DNA of 64,000 nt from Bacteroidota bacterium (GCA_009773165.1 WOUZ01000010.1:62001-126000), one strand, 5' to 3'; shown: positions 17,013-26,956, counted from the first letter of the stretch. Made by a program: numbers and translations. Notes: generated by a model not told the origin, from the sequence alone.

Positions 17013-18860
17013 CTATTTTATAAGTCTTTCAGCTTTTGTAATAACTTCAATCCCTTGCTGGTAAAGGTCATCCATCTTTTTACTGGCATCTCCGGGTGCA
17101 AAACGAGCATATTCGCAATTGTTCAAAGTTGAAATAAAGGCTTCAACAAGTTCGATTGGTGCTTGTCGTTGCTCCAAAGCAGTTTGCACATTATCAAATG
17201 AAAGTTCAGATCGCGGAATGCTGAATTTATCAGACAAATATCCCCATAACGCTTGTGACATTTCGAAGTAGAATGCATTTTGATCTTTACTTTTCAAGAA
17301 CTGTTGAGCATTGCTTAGTTTCTTTTTAGCGACTTTAGTAGCTTGTTTAAACTTAACAAGCGATTGATTTTGACGAAGTTTATTTTGTTTTTTATCGTAC
17401 CAAAGTGCAAAGCCAAACAACAAGATAGCGCCGATTACAATTACGAAGTACAGAGGTGAAGCAAAAAAATAACTGTCCGTTTTTCTTAAACTATTGGTAT
17501 TCAAGTTTATAAATCTGATATCTGATCCTAGATATCGTATTCCCTCTTGTGCAGTCGTAACCATAGCTTCACGAGTTCCATCGCCATCACTTTTCTCAAC
17601 TTTTATTTCAAATTGTTGAGAACTTAAGGTTAAGAATTCCTTTTTCTTTGGGTCGTAATAAACAAACTCAAGCGGGGGTATTTGGTAAGTTCCTTCGAAT
17701 CGGGGGATGATAAGATACTCTACTTTTCTGCTTCCGCTTATACCACTTGCGCTTGTTTTTATATCTGTTGAAATTTTCGGTTCATACACCTCAAAATCAG
17801 CTGGAAAAGCTGGGGCAGGAAGTTCAATCAGCTCAAGATTTCCAGTTCCTGAGATAGAAAAAGTAAGGTTTGCGGCATCACCGGCTTTCAACACGTTTCG
17901 ATCGATGGAAGATTGAAATCCAAATTGTCCGACAGCCCCTTTAAAAGCTTCAGGCCGCCGTGCCACCGGAAGCGGATCAACCTGTAAGTTAATCTGTTCG
18001 GAAACAAGGTTTTTTTCTACATTTTGCACGTTACGATTAAAGAATGGATCGTTAAAGAAGCTCTCAAACGGATCACGCGCAGCTCGATTTGATTGGGTTC
18101 TCACCTGTGCCAAACAGCTAAGTTCCATTGGCTCAATGGTAAGTTTTCCTGCTTTTTGTGGGAAGAGAGCAACTTTGCGGATGTCGGCAACGATATATTC
18201 TACACCATCAATAACTTGTGTAGATTGCTGGATGTCACCATTATCGTCTAAGAGATTTTTGGTCCAAAATCCGGGAAAAGACGAAAGTTTGGTTACTGAG
18301 AGATTTGACAAAGGTAAGCGTGTATATAGCCTGTAAGTGATGATAGCTTGTTCGCCGACCACCATGTTTTTTTTATCCGGTATGGCCTTAAGGAAAATGT
18401 CTTTCGCTGATATTCCTTCACTTTGCGATGAGCTTTCATTACCTGCTGCATTTCCAGACGTGGACCTAACGGCTGCAGGGCCAACTTTGACAGTAACTTT
18501 ATTTGATTGATAGCGTTTGCCATCGACAGTAACTGTGGCTGGATCGATTGTGAACTCGCCTTCTGTTTTTGCTGTAATGATATAGGTATATGTTTGGCTG
18601 AAGGTCTTATCCATTCTGCCATTAATAATTTGAATGCTCGAACTAGTCGACATCATCGGCCCGGTCAGGATGTTGAATCCTTTAAAATCGGGACCGGAAA
18701 AGCCACCACCTTCGGCATTTACTTCAAAAACCACACGAAATTGTTCGCCTGTTTCAACACTGGTTTTTGTATTTGTTCTGAAAGTAACCTCTTGTGAAAA
18801 CACCCAAACAGGAAGGAAACTCATCAGAAAAACAGAAAGGAAAACAATTTGCTTCATCAT
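17013..18860 (-). CDS. batD: BatD oxygen-tolerance protein
   Basis: 615 aa from the ATG pair at 18860/18857, chosen because it starts the signal peptide (MKQIVFLSVFLMSF ... WVFSQ); the open frame runs back to 18926. The long exported region has repeated immunoglobulin-like beta domains typical of BatD (VTFRTNTKTSVETGEQF, GFSGPDFKGFNI, YTYIITAKTEGEFTI). A transmembrane helix lies about 140 residues from the C-terminus, followed by a helical cytoplasmic tail. BatD is needed for aerotolerance in Bacteroides fragilis; biochemical role unknown. Middle of the moxR-bat operon. Confidence 0.88.
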   Translation of the reverse strand: MMKQIVFLSVFLMSFLPVWVFSQEVTFRTNTKTSVETGEQFRVVFEVNAEGGGFSGPDFKGFNILTGPMMSTSSSIQIINGRMDKTFSQTYTYIITAKTEGEFTIDPATVTVDGKRYQSNKVTVKVGPAAVRSTSGNAAGNESSSQSEGISAKDIFLKAIPDKKNMVVGEQAIITYRLYTRLPLSNLSVTKLSSFPGFWTKNLLDDNGDIQQSTQVIDGVEYIVADIRKVALFPQKAGKLTIEPMELSCLAQVRTQSNRAARDPFESFFNDPFFNRNVQNVEKNLVSEQINLQVDPLPVARRPEAFKGAVGQFGFQSSIDRNVLKAGDAANLTFSISGTGNLELIELPAPAFPADFEVYEPKISTDIKTSASGISGSRKVEYLIIPRFEGTYQIPPLEFVYYDPKKKEFLTLSSQQFEIKVEKSDGDGTREAMVTTAQEGIRYLGSDIRFINLNTNSLRKTDSYFFASPLYFVIVIGAILLFGFALWYDKKQNKLRQNQSLVKFKQATKVAKKKLSNAQQFLKSKDQNAFYFEMSQALWGYLSDKFSIPRSELSFDNVQTALEQRQAPIELVEAFISTLNNCEYARFAPGDASKKMDDLYQQGIEVITKAERLIK

Positions 18861-18974
18861 TTTGCAATTTAATTCTTTACCAATTTCGTTCATTACAACG
18901 CCCTTTTTCCTCAAAAAATATTCCAAACCTTGTGTTTTTTAACTTATTGATTAAAAAACTTAACAGTTAAAAGA

Positions 18975-19703
18975 TTACCAGTCTTTTTCTTTAGATACAC
19001 GTGACGCAGCTTTCACTTTTTTTTCGTTCAACTTTTCAAGTGTTTTTTTCTCTTCGCCTGTAAGTGCCTGAAGCATTCTTTCAGCCTCCTCTTTTGACAG
19101 TTGCTGTGGATTTTGTTGCTGATCCTGCTTCTGATCCTGCTTCTGCTGATCTTGCTCCTTTTTGTCCTGCTGATCGTTCTTTTGGTCTTTTTCCTGATCT
19201 TGTTTCTGCTGGTCTTCTTTTTGATCTTTATCCTGATCTTTATTTTGATCTTTATTTTGTTGATCCTGTTGTTGTTGCTGTTTTAATTTCCATTGAGCGT
19301 ATGCTAAATTGTATCGCGCATCAGCATCGTCAGGATTCAAGCGCAATGCCTGTTTGAATAGAGGAATGCTTTCATCATATTTTTCCTGGCTCATCAAGCT
19401 GTTGCCTGCATTATACAATGCTTTTGCCTCAATTTTTGGATTCATACTCATTTCAGCTGCACGTTTGAAATGATTGGTGGCATCTTCGTAATTATTTTGC
19501 TGATAGCGGGCATTACCAAGATTGTAAGTTGCCTTATCACTAACAGGATTGACATCAGTCGCTTTTTGGTAGCTGATTTCTGCCTCACTAAATTTACCTT
19601 CTTCATAAAATTTATTGCCTTCGCGTATCAACTGACGCTCTTTTTGAGCTTGCAACACGCTGCTAACAAGTATGATGGCTATAAATAAAAGAATCTTTTT
19701 CAT
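18975..19703 (-). CDS. batC: BatC-like TPR protein with a Q/D/K-rich tract
   Basis: 242 aa. Signal peptide MKKILLFIAIILVSSVLQAQ, then about three TPR repeats (GNKFYEEGKFSEAEISYQKA, ATYNLGNARYQQNNYEDA, ALYNAGNSLMSQEKYDESI) in 25-138. Residues 141-201 consist almost only of Gln, Asp, Lys, Glu and Asn. A short helical tail with LSKEEAERMLQALTGEEK follows. The TPR part should bind partners in the periplasm, presumably the VWA proteins BatA and BatB encoded immediately upstream. Two bases after batB. Confidence 0.85.
   Translation of the reverse strand: MKKILLFIAIILVSSVLQAQKERQLIREGNKFYEEGKFSEAEISYQKATDVNPVSDKATYNLGNARYQQNNYEDATNHFKRAAEMSMNPKIEAKALYNAGNSLMSQEKYDESIPLFKQALRLNPDDADARYNLAYAQWKLKQQQQQDQQNKDQNKDQDKDQKEDQQKQDQEKDQKNDQQDKKEQDQQKQDQKQDQQQNPQQLSKEEAERMLQALTGEEKKTLEKLNEKKVKAASRVSKEKDW
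19101..19283 (-). repeat. Low-complexity CAG/GAT/AAA-type tract in batC
   Basis: About 180 bases encoding residues 141-201 as an irregular mix of Q, D, K, E and N codons, with imperfect short tandem repeats. Such tracts change length easily by slippage. Confidence 0.8.
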
Positions 19704-19705
19704 CG

Positions 19706-20761
19706 TTACTTATGATTTTTTTCAAAAAGATTAATCTTCGATTCCCAGGAACTTTTTTTCATTGAGATAAAGATCTCAATCAACAATAAAAGGATTGTGA
19801 ACGCAATAAATAACTGGAATTTATTTTCGTAATCAGTAAAAACCTTTGCTTCTATTTCCGATTTAGCAATTTTATTGATCTCATTGAAGATTGTTTCCAG
19901 TCCTGATCGGGTGTTATTGGCTCTAACGTAGGCACCGTTGCCTGCAGCCGAAACTTGTTGCAACAAGCTTTCATTCAATCGGGTAACAACGGTATTTTGA
20001 TTTTTATCTTTTCTAAATCCTGTACGCTTACCGTATTCATTGTAAACAGGAATAGGCGCGCCATCAGCAAGGCCCATACCAATTGTATAAACTGTTACAC
20101 CCACTGATTTTGCCTGTTCAGCCATGCTGATTGCATTTTCTTCATGGTCTTCACCATCAGAAATGATGATGATAGCTTTGTTTCTTTCCAATTCCTTGTC
20201 AAACGAGTTCAGAGCCAATTGTATAGCTTCTCCAATGGCTGTTCCTTGTGAGGGAACCATGTTTGTGTTAATGGTTGAAACAAACATACGAGCGGCGTTA
20301 TAATCGGTTGTGAGGGGAAGTTGAATATATGCTTTTCCGGCAAAAACAATAATCCCAACCCGGTCGCCTGTCAGTTTGTCAATTAACCTGTTGATTGCTT
20401 GCCGCGAACGTTCAAGACGATTTGGAAGTATGTCCTCAGCAAGCATTGAGTTTGACACATCGAGTGCAATAAACACATCAATGCCCTCCCGTTTAACCTC
20501 TTCCAGTTTCGATCCTGTTTGAGGATTAGCTATTGCAATAATAAGAAGGATGAATGCAATTTGAATCAGGATAATTTTGAGCCAGGGGCGGGTAAACGAT
20601 TCGAGTGGAAGTAAAACTTTGAAAAGTTGTAACTCAGCAAAGTTTTTCATTGATTTCTTACGTAAATACCGAGCAACAAAAAACAAGATAAATAGCACTG
20701 GTACTACCAGCAAGAGGTAAAATGCTTCGGGGCGCTCAAATTTTAATATACTGGTTTCCAT
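19706..20761 (-). CDS. batB: BatB: VWA-domain membrane protein
   Basis: 351 aa. Two N-terminal transmembrane helices (about 13-31 and 62-78), a von Willebrand A domain from about 94 with an intact MIDAS motif DVSNS (101-105) and the downstream Thr (LTTDYN) and Asp (IIISDGED) ligands, and a C-terminal transmembrane helix near 318-336. It is anchored in the inner membrane with the VWA domain on one face. Together with BatA it is thought to work with the MoxR ATPase in a chaperone-like stress system. Directly follows batA (18-base gap). Confidence 0.9.
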   Translation of the reverse strand: METSILKFERPEAFYLLLVVPVLFILFFVARYLRKKSMKNFAELQLFKVLLPLESFTRPWLKIILIQIAFILLIIAIANPQTGSKLEEVKREGIDVFIALDVSNSMLAEDILPNRLERSRQAINRLIDKLTGDRVGIIVFAGKAYIQLPLTTDYNAARMFVSTINTNMVPSQGTAIGEAIQLALNSFDKELERNKAIIIISDGEDHEENAISMAEQAKSVGVTVYTIGMGLADGAPIPVYNEYGKRTGFRKDKNQNTVVTRLNESLLQQVSAAGNGAYVRANNTRSGLETIFNEINKIAKSEIEAKVFTDYENKFQLFIAFTILLLLIEIFISMKKSSWESKINLFEKNHK

Positions 20762-20779
20762 TTTCTTACACTTCTAAAA

Positions 20780-21784
20780 TTATGTGATTGTCCTAAACCA
20801 GGTAAATCGTAAAACTACTTCGAGAAACAGCAGAATGAATGCCAGCACTGCCAGCGTCAGATATTCTTCATATTTTCTGCTGAATTCAGTGACATCAATT
20901 TTTGATCGTTCGAGTTGATCAATTTCTTTATAAATGTCTTCAAGCTTTTGATTTGAGGTAGCTCTGAAATAGCGGCCATCAGTTTTTTGAGCAATTTGTT
21001 CCAGCAAAGGCTCATCTATTTCAACTTTCATATCACGAATCTGCATGCCGAACGGTGTCTGAACAGGGTAAGGTGCTGTGCCATAGGTTCCAACACCGAT
21101 AGTATAAACCCGTATACCAAATACCCTTGCAATTTCAGCTGCTGTCATTGGATCTACAGAACCGGCGTTGCTTACCCCATCAGTAAGGAGAATAACTACT
21201 TTGGAGATTGCTTCAGAATCTTTGAGCCTTCCTGCTGCTGTTGCCAGTCCATCGCCAATAGCAGTGCCATCCTCGATCATACCGCTTTTAATTTCTTTAA
21301 GCATATTGAGCAAAATGGCATGATCCGTAGTCAAGGGCACTTGAGTAAAGGTTTCACCACTGAAAATGACCAACCCGATCCTGTCATTGGCTCTGCCTTT
21401 GATAAACTCTTCAGCAACATTTTTTGAAGCTTCCAAACGGTCTGGTGTGAGGTCTCTTGCCAGCATACTTCCGGAAACGTCGATAGATAGCACTATATCA
21501 ATGCCTTCAACTGTAATATTTTGTCCTTTGGAGCTTGTTTGAGGACGAGCCAGTGCTACAATAAGCAAACTAACAGCTACTATCCGGAGCACAAAAAGAA
21601 GATGACGCAAAATAACACGCGGACTTTTTCCCGCATTTTCAAACATCCTCATGTCGGGTAGCTGAAGTGCAGGATGTTGTCTTTTTTCACGGAAATAGTA
21701 CCAAACAATCATCAGCGGGATGATGAGCAGCAGGTATAAATACCCCGGATGACTGAAAGTTATTTGTTGAAAATAATCTATCAT
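20780..21784 (-). CDS. batA: BatA: VWA-domain membrane protein
   Basis: 334 aa, same layout as BatB: N-terminal helices near 13-31 and 61-80, VWA domain with MIDAS DVSGS (102-106), LTTDHA and LLTDGVSNAG, and a C-terminal helix (LAVLAFILLFLEVVL). Its start overlaps the stop of the DUF4381-like gene by four bases (ATGA), so translation is coupled. BatA and BatB are paralogs. Confidence 0.9.
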   Translation of the reverse strand: MIDYFQQITFSHPGYLYLLLIIPLMIVWYYFREKRQHPALQLPDMRMFENAGKSPRVILRHLLFVLRIVAVSLLIVALARPQTSSKGQNITVEGIDIVLSIDVSGSMLARDLTPDRLEASKNVAEEFIKGRANDRIGLVIFSGETFTQVPLTTDHAILLNMLKEIKSGMIEDGTAIGDGLATAAGRLKDSEAISKVVILLTDGVSNAGSVDPMTAAEIARVFGIRVYTIGVGTYGTAPYPVQTPFGMQIRDMKVEIDEPLLEQIAQKTDGRYFRATSNQKLEDIYKEIDQLERSKIDVTEFSRKYEEYLTLAVLAFILLFLEVVLRFTWFRTIT

Positions 21785-22770
21785 GACACGATCTCCTTTT
21801 CTATAACACCATCTTTAATAGCAGATGAACTTCCATAACTTTCGTTTACAAAGTCGATGAGATGGTTCAGACTCATATCATTTTCCATTCCTGTAGGTTG
21901 CGCTTTGGCAAATTTTACCAGATCGGACAATTCAAGTGTGAGTGCCAGCTTATTCATGGCCTCATCATTAATATCCAATGGTTTGAGTGAAGCAAGTATT
22001 TCGTGTGTTGTCATTTCCACAGCATTTACAGGGAACTGCGCTTCGATATACATACGGATAATATCTGAAAGCCGGGTGTAATATTGTTTCAATTGACCTT
22101 GTTGCCACAGTTTTTCCAACCGAAGTTGTTCCAGTTGATCGATAGCGATAACGTGTGGAGGTAATCCTTGTTTTATAACTTCTTTGGGAGCAGCAGCCGA
22201 AGGTTTGCGCTTGCGTAGCAGCCATATCAAACCTGCGATTAGGGCGGCTATTCCCAATGATCCGATAATCCATGGAAAAAATTCAGCAAAGGTGAGTGGA
22301 ATGCCTTCGGTGTCTTTGATGGGTTTGAAAACAGCAGTAGTGTCAATGCTCACAGGTTGCACCCGCAACATGAGCGGGTTCGACTGGGCTAAATAAAAAG
22401 ATGTGTCACCCTCAGGGGCGAATTGAATGTTGATTCCAGGCAGGTAGGCCCAGCCTGTATCAAATGTTGTCAGCACAAACTGCTGTCTTAAAATTTTATT
22501 CCCTTCGGCATCAGGGGCAGAGGTTTCAGTAGTGTTTCGGCTGATTATTTCGATTGAAGCTGAGAGGGTGTCAGCAAAAACAGGCCATTTTACCTGAAAA
22601 TTTTCAGGAACTTTCATGTTGAGTTCAAAACCAAATTGCTGACCCGGAACAACAGTATCTGTACTTAACGTTCCAATTGCCTCCACATTTTGTGCCGGCA
22701 ACTTGTCAGGTTTGAATCCCCAAAACAATATAAATAATACTATCAAATAGGAATTTCGCTTCATATTCAT
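21781..22770 (-). CDS. DUF4381-like protein of the Bat operon
   Basis: 329 aa from the ATG at 22770. A signal peptide (MNMKRNSYLIVLFILFWGF) leads into an exported beta-rich domain; a single transmembrane helix lies near residues 163-183 (FPWIIGSLGIAALIAGLIWL), followed by basic RKRKP and a helical cytoplasmic part with KLWQQGQLKQYYTRLSDIIR and EMTTHEILASL, the pattern I associate with DUF4381-type proteins next to DUF58 genes. Function unknown; position between DUF58 and batA suggests a scaffold of the same complex. The frame extends to 22797 with less suitable starts. Confidence 0.7.
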   Translation of the reverse strand: MNMKRNSYLIVLFILFWGFKPDKLPAQNVEAIGTLSTDTVVPGQQFGFELNMKVPENFQVKWPVFADTLSASIEIISRNTTETSAPDAEGNKILRQQFVLTTFDTGWAYLPGINIQFAPEGDTSFYLAQSNPLMLRVQPVSIDTTAVFKPIKDTEGIPLTFAEFFPWIIGSLGIAALIAGLIWLLRKRKPSAAAPKEVIKQGLPPHVIAIDQLEQLRLEKLWQQGQLKQYYTRLSDIIRMYIEAQFPVNAVEMTTHEILASLKPLDINDEAMNKLALTLELSDLVKFAKAQPTGMENDMSLNHLIDFVNESYGSSSAIKDGVIEKEIVS

Positions 22771-22830
22771 TTTTTCATTGACAGATTCTCTTTGCATTTT
22801 TCTTCAGAAACAAAAACTGTCTTCTTTATT

Positions 22831-23727
22831 TTAAGAATTTCCACGCTTTTTAAATAATTTCATCAATGGCTTTACGTAATCTTCATCCGTAAAAATGATG
22901 GTATTATCAACGCCATTTTTAGTGAATGTTTGATCAAGTAGCTCTGTTTGTCGCCGTATCCAATGCATATAACGTTTTTGTGAATCAGCATGTGATGTGT
23001 CGATCCAATATTCTTTGCCGGTTTCTGCATCAGCAAAACGAACAAGTCCAATTGATGGCAGTTCTGTTTCGCGCTTATCGGTAATTCGAAGGGCGATCAG
23101 GTCATGTTTTCTTGCGGCAATTCGTAATGGCTGATCGAAATCTCTGCTGATGAAATCGGAAATAACGAAAGCTGTCGATCGTTTTTTGATGGCGCTTGTA
23201 AGAAAACGCAATGCCTCAGAAATATCAGTACTGCGATGCTGTGGTTCAAAACTAACAACTTCCCTGATGATGCGAAGGATATGGCTTGTACCCTTTTTAG
23301 GAGGGATAAACTTCTCAATTTGATCGCTGAAGAATATCACACCAACTTTATCATTGTTTTGAATAGCGGAAAAAGCTAATACTGCCGAGAGTTCAGCTGC
23401 CAGCATTTTTTTCAATTGTTTCTTCGACCCAAACTCGTTTGAGGCTGAAACATCAATAAGTAGCATCACAGTGAGTTCTCTTTCCTCTTCAAATACCTTC
23501 ACAAAAGGATGGTTAAACCGCGCAGTAACATTCCAATCAATGGAGCGTATATCATCACCATATTGATATTCACGAACTTCACTAAAAGCCATACCTCTTC
23601 CTTTAAAGGCACTGTGATATTGACCAGAGAAAATTTGTTGAGAAAGCCCTCTGGTTTTTATCTCTATTTTGCGTACCTTTTTGAAAATTTCCTGTCCCGT
23701 GGTTGCGGTATCCATTGTTTGAGGCAT
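22831..23727 (-). CDS. DUF58 family protein (VWA-like fold)
   Basis: 298 aa, soluble. The DUF58 signature is clear: GxYHSAFKGRGMAFSEVREY (36-54), YGDDIRSIDWNVTARF (56-71) and EEERELTVMLLIDVSAS, a VWA-like segment with the MIDAS-like DVSAS. DUF58 proteins accompany MoxR ATPases nearly everywhere. Three bases separate it from moxR. It probably acts as a cytoplasmic adaptor for MoxR; the exact role is unknown. Confidence 0.9.
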   Translation of the reverse strand: MPQTMDTATTGQEIFKKVRKIEIKTRGLSQQIFSGQYHSAFKGRGMAFSEVREYQYGDDIRSIDWNVTARFNHPFVKVFEEERELTVMLLIDVSASNEFGSKKQLKKMLAAELSAVLAFSAIQNNDKVGVIFFSDQIEKFIPPKKGTSHILRIIREVVSFEPQHRSTDISEALRFLTSAIKKRSTAFVISDFISRDFDQPLRIAARKHDLIALRITDKRETELPSIGLVRFADAETGKEYWIDTSHADSQKRYMHWIRRQTELLDQTFTKNGVDNTIIFTDEDYVKPLMKLFKKRGNS

Positions 23728-23730
23728 TTT

Positions 23731-24723
23731 TTAAGGCACTTCTATGGTGTTTAGAATTTCGTTGATAATTTCTTCAGTGGTAACATTTTCAGCTTCAGCT
23801 TCATAAGTGAGTCCAATACGATGACGGAGCACATCATGAGCTATTGCTCTAACGTCTTCAGGGATAACATAGCCACGGCGTTTAATGAATGCATAGGCTT
23901 TAGCTGCCAATGCCAGATTTATACTTGCACGAGGTGATGCACCGTAAGAAATGAGGCTTTCGAAACGTTTCAGACGATATTCACCAGGGAAACGTGATGC
24001 AAAAACGATGTCAGTGATGTAATTTTCTATCTTTTCATCAAGGTAAACCTCTCTGACAACACTTCTGGCCCGCATTATTTCCTCTGTCGAGATGATACTC
24101 ATTGTGGTCCTAACCTCATTTGTAATGTTCTGCCTGAGGATTAGTTTTTCTTCTTCCTTTTTAGGATAGGTGATAACAACTTTGAGCATGAAACGATCCA
24201 CCTGAGCTTCTGGAAGCGGGTATGTTCCTTCCTGCTCGATCGGATTTTGTGTTGCAAGCACAAGAAATGGATCAGGGAGTTTGAAAGTTTGATCTCCTAT
24301 AGTGACTTGTTTTTCCTGCATTGCTTCGAGCAAGGCACTTTGTACCTTTGCAGGTGAGCGGTTTATTTCGTCGGCAAGGATAAAATTGGCAAAAACAGGG
24401 CCTTTACGCACAACAAATTCTTCCTTTTTCTGACTGTATATCAGCGTGCCTATGAGGTCGGCAGGGAGAAGATCGGGCGTAAATTGAATTCTACTGAAAT
24501 CTGCTTTAATAATTTGTGCCAACGATTTAATGGCCAATGTTTTAGCTAAACCTGGAACACCTTCTAACAATATATGACCGTTTGAAAGTAGTCCAATGAG
24601 CAGTCTTTCCGTCATCATGCGCTGACCAACGATCACTTTGTTCATTTCCAGATTGATCAGGTCAATAAATTGACTCTCGCGCTGGATCTTTTCGTTCAAT
24701 TCTTTTATGTCCGTAATAATCAT
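23731..24723 (-). CDS. moxR: MoxR-type AAA+ ATPase
   Basis: 330 aa from the ATG at 24723; an apparent extension to 24759 would overlap the promoter. Walker A is GVPGLAKT (55-62), Walker B is FILADEIN (114-121), sensor 1 is LATQNP and an arginine finger region VDRF follows. MoxR ATPases are chaperone-like machines for assembly or activation of VWA-containing complexes. It is the first gene of the nine-gene operon running to the transglutaminase-like lipoprotein at 14945. Confidence 0.92.
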   Translation of the reverse strand: MIITDIKELNEKIQRESQFIDLINLEMNKVIVGQRMMTERLLIGLLSNGHILLEGVPGLAKTLAIKSLAQIIKADFSRIQFTPDLLPADLIGTLIYSQKKEEFVVRKGPVFANFILADEINRSPAKVQSALLEAMQEKQVTIGDQTFKLPDPFLVLATQNPIEQEGTYPLPEAQVDRFMLKVVITYPKKEEEKLILRQNITNEVRTTMSIISTEEIMRARSVVREVYLDEKIENYITDIVFASRFPGEYRLKRFESLISYGASPRASINLALAAKAYAFIKRRGYVIPEDVRAIAHDVLRHRIGLTYEAEAENVTTEEIINEILNTIEVP

Positions 24724-24747
24724 GGTAGTAATTCTAAATTTGGGTGG

Positions 24748-24755
24748 CAAAGATA
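24748..24755 (-). promoter_or_regulatory. Bacteroidota -7 box for the moxR-bat operon
   Basis: TATCTTTG followed by CC on the minus strand, 24 bases before the moxR ATG at 24723. It matches TAnnTTTG exactly; the -33 element is not recognisable. It would transcribe the nine-gene operon to 14945. Confidence 0.5.
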
Positions 24756-24936
24756 GCACGGGTGAAAGGAGTTTCAGCGTTAAAAAACGTTAAAGCATTT
24801 AAATGAAAGTTAATGAAAATTAGCATTTTACGTGATTAATTGACAGTTAGGATGGTGATAGGAAATGTGTCTGGAAGCAACAAACAATGTTCTAAAAAAA
24901 TGTATTAACTTGCAGCACTTTTTTAACTTCTATTCC

Positions 24937-25977
24937 ATGAAATTTACCGCCGGCCAGATTGCAGCACTCATATCAGGTAGCATCGAAGGGAATCCTGATG
25001 TTGTCGTTTCAAATGTTTCACGTATTGAAGAAGGACAGCCCGAAACTTTAAGCTTTCTGGCAAATCCAAAATACACACCTTATATTTATACAACCCTCAG
25101 TTCGATTGTGATTGTGAACAACGATTTTGTTCCTGATCAGCCAGTAACGGCAACACTCATCAGGGTTGAAGACGCTTACAGTGCTTTTGCAAAACTGCTC
25201 GAGGTGTATCAGCAGTTTCAATCAGTGAAAACGGGAGTTTCCTCACTGGCGTTTGTTGGCTCAGAAACTGCTTTGGGAGATGATGTTTATGTGGGCGAAT
25301 TTGCCTTTGTTGGTGAAAAGTGTCAAATTGGTGATGGTGTTAAAATTTACCCTCAATCATACATAGGCGACCAATGTACTATTGGTGATGGAACAATTGT
25401 GTATCCCGGTGCAAAACTATATGCAGGAACACAGGTAGGAAAAGGATGTATTTTGCATGCCGGTTGTGTGATAGGAAGCGATGGTTTTGGCTTCGCTCCA
25501 CAGCAGGATCAACAATATAAAAAAGTTCCTCAGACAGGTATCGTGATTCTTGAAGATTATGTTGAAATTGGTGCAAATACCACTATTGACAGGGCAACAC
25601 TTGGGTCAACTTTAATTCGTAAAGGTGTTAAACTTGATAATCTGATTCAAATTGCACATAATGTAGAAATTGGTGAAAATACTGTTATGGCGGCACAAAC
25701 CGGCGTAAGTGGTTCAACAAAAATAGGAAGCAACTGCATGTTTGGAGGACAGGTTGGATTAGCAGGTCATATCACTATAGCTAACGGAGTTAAACTGGCT
25801 GCACAGTCAGGAATTGGTTCTTCAGTAAAGGATGCCGATGCCATTTTAATGGGTTCTCCAGCCATACCTATTGGAGATTATAAGCGAGCTTCAGTGCATT
25901 TCAAACGCCTCGATCAAATGGCAAAAAAGATTCAGGAACTTGAAACGAAGCTCAATAGTCTCACGAAGTCAGAATGA
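24937..25977 (+). CDS. lpxD: UDP-3-O-acylglucosamine N-acyltransferase LpxD
   Basis: 346 aa from the ATG at 24937; the frame is open upstream to 24865, but [14 protein letters not shown] is the normal LpxD beginning. An N-terminal UDP-binding domain (to about 100) precedes a left-handed beta-helix of hexapeptide repeats. The catalytic histidine is H241 in [10 protein letters not shown], and GSDGFGFAP (180-188) is conserved. A short C-terminal helix ([16 protein letters not shown]) ends the protein. It adds the amide-linked hydroxyacyl chain in lipid A synthesis. First gene of the lpxD-lpxC-fabZ-lpxA set. Confidence 0.95.
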   Translation: MKFTAGQIAALISGSIEGNPDVVVSNVSRIEEGQPETLSFLANPKYTPYIYTTLSSIVIVNNDFVPDQPVTATLIRVEDAYSAFAKLLEVYQQFQSVKTGVSSLAFVGSETALGDDVYVGEFAFVGEKCQIGDGVKIYPQSYIGDQCTIGDGTIVYPGAKLYAGTQVGKGCILHAGCVIGSDGFGFAPQQDQQYKKVPQTGIVILEDYVEIGANTTIDRATLGSTLIRKGVKLDNLIQIAHNVEIGENTVMAAQTGVSGSTKIGSNCMFGGQVGLAGHITIANGVKLAAQSGIGSSVKDADAILMGSPAIPIGDYKRASVHFKRLDQMAKKIQELETKLNSLTKSE

Positions 25978-25999
25978 TAAATCGTGTTTCAAAATGTAT

Positions 26000-26007
26000 T
26001 AATTTTG
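26000..26007 (+). promoter_or_regulatory. Bacteroidota -7 box for lpxC
   Basis: TAATTTTG followed by C matches TAnnTTTG, 34 bases before the lpxC ATG. It suggests that lpxC-fabZ-lpxA have their own promoter apart from lpxD. Confidence 0.45.
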
Positions 26008-26041
26008 CAAAAATTTTTCAGACAGGAAAAACTGTTCATAT

Positions 26042-26956
26042 ATGGGTGATTACCAATGCACAATTAAAAAATCAGTAAGTGTTGAAGGAACGGGTTTGCA
26101 TACCGGACAGCATGGAACGATTACATTTCATCCCGCGCCTGCTGGTCATGGGGTTAAGTTTCGACGAGTAGATAAAGAAGATCAGCCTGTTATTCCAGCT
26201 ACGATTCAGTTTGTTGTTGATACTTCCCGTGGAACTACTATAGGTATTAATGGAACAAAAGTATACACCATTGAGCATGTGATGGCGTCACTCACCGGTC
26301 TGGGTATTGATAATGTATTAATTGATGTTGATGTTGATGAGATACCTATTCGTGATGGCAGCTCAAAGTATTTTGTTGAGGCTCTTGAAAATGCCGGAAT
26401 TGAAGTGCAAGATCAGGTCAGAGAATATATATGCATCAACGAAGAGATTGTGCTTTCAAACGAAGAAAAGGGATTTGAATTAAGGATTGTGCCTTCCGAT
26501 GTTTATAAAGTTGATGTTAAAATTGATTATAATACTGAAGTCCTGAGTGTTCAGTATGCCAGCATGCATCATATAAATGAGTTTAAAACCGAAATAGCTC
26601 CATGCAGAACTTTTGTCTTTTTGCATGAGTTGGAATACCTCCTGAAAAACAACCTTATCAAAGGTGGCGATCTGAGCAATGCTATTGTATTTGTTAACAG
26701 GGCAGTGAGCCAGGATGAATTGGATCGGCTTGCCACGCTTTTTAACAAACCAAAAGTTAAAGTAAAGGATGAAGGTATCTTAAACAATCTTGAATTACAT
26801 TTCCCCAATGAACCGGCACGACATAAGCTGTTGGATGTTGTTGGCGATCTCAGCCTGCTTGGAAAGCGGATTAAGGGACATGTAACTGCTTTTCGTCCAG
26901 GTCATTTTGCAAATACCGAATTTGCCCGATTAATAAACACACACATAAACAATTAA
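26042..26956 (+). CDS. lpxC: UDP-3-O-acyl-N-acetylglucosamine deacetylase LpxC (unfused)
   Basis: 304 aa. Zinc-dependent deacetylase committing UDP-acyl-GlcNAc to lipid A. The metal ligands are H79 (IEHVMASL), H261 and D265 (ARHKLLDVVGD), and the catalytic histidine is H288 in AFRPGH. In most Bacteroidota LpxC is the N-terminal half of an LpxC-FabZ fusion of about 460 aa. Here the frame stops just after the LpxC domain (ARLINTHINN) and fabZ starts five bases later in another frame. All catalytic residues are kept, so the product should be active. Confidence 0.95.
   Translation: MGDYQCTIKKSVSVEGTGLHTGQHGTITFHPAPAGHGVKFRRVDKEDQPVIPATIQFVVDTSRGTTIGINGTKVYTIEHVMASLTGLGIDNVLIDVDVDEIPIRDGSSKYFVEALENAGIEVQDQVREYICINEEIVLSNEEKGFELRIVPSDVYKVDVKIDYNTEVLSVQYASMHHINEFKTEIAPCRTFVFLHELEYLLKNNLIKGGDLSNAIVFVNRAVSQDELDRLATLFNKPKVKVKDEGILNNLELHFPNEPARHKLLDVVGDLSLLGKRIKGHVTAFRPGHFANTEFARLINTHINN

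Noticed and set aside
19064..19357. 97-codon plus-strand frame opposite batC
   Set aside because: It is the antisense shadow of the low-complexity tract, with proline/aspartate/leucine-rich translation and no start context.
20987..21427. 146-codon plus-strand frame opposite batA
   Set aside because: Lies entirely within the well-supported VWA gene and has no family resemblance.
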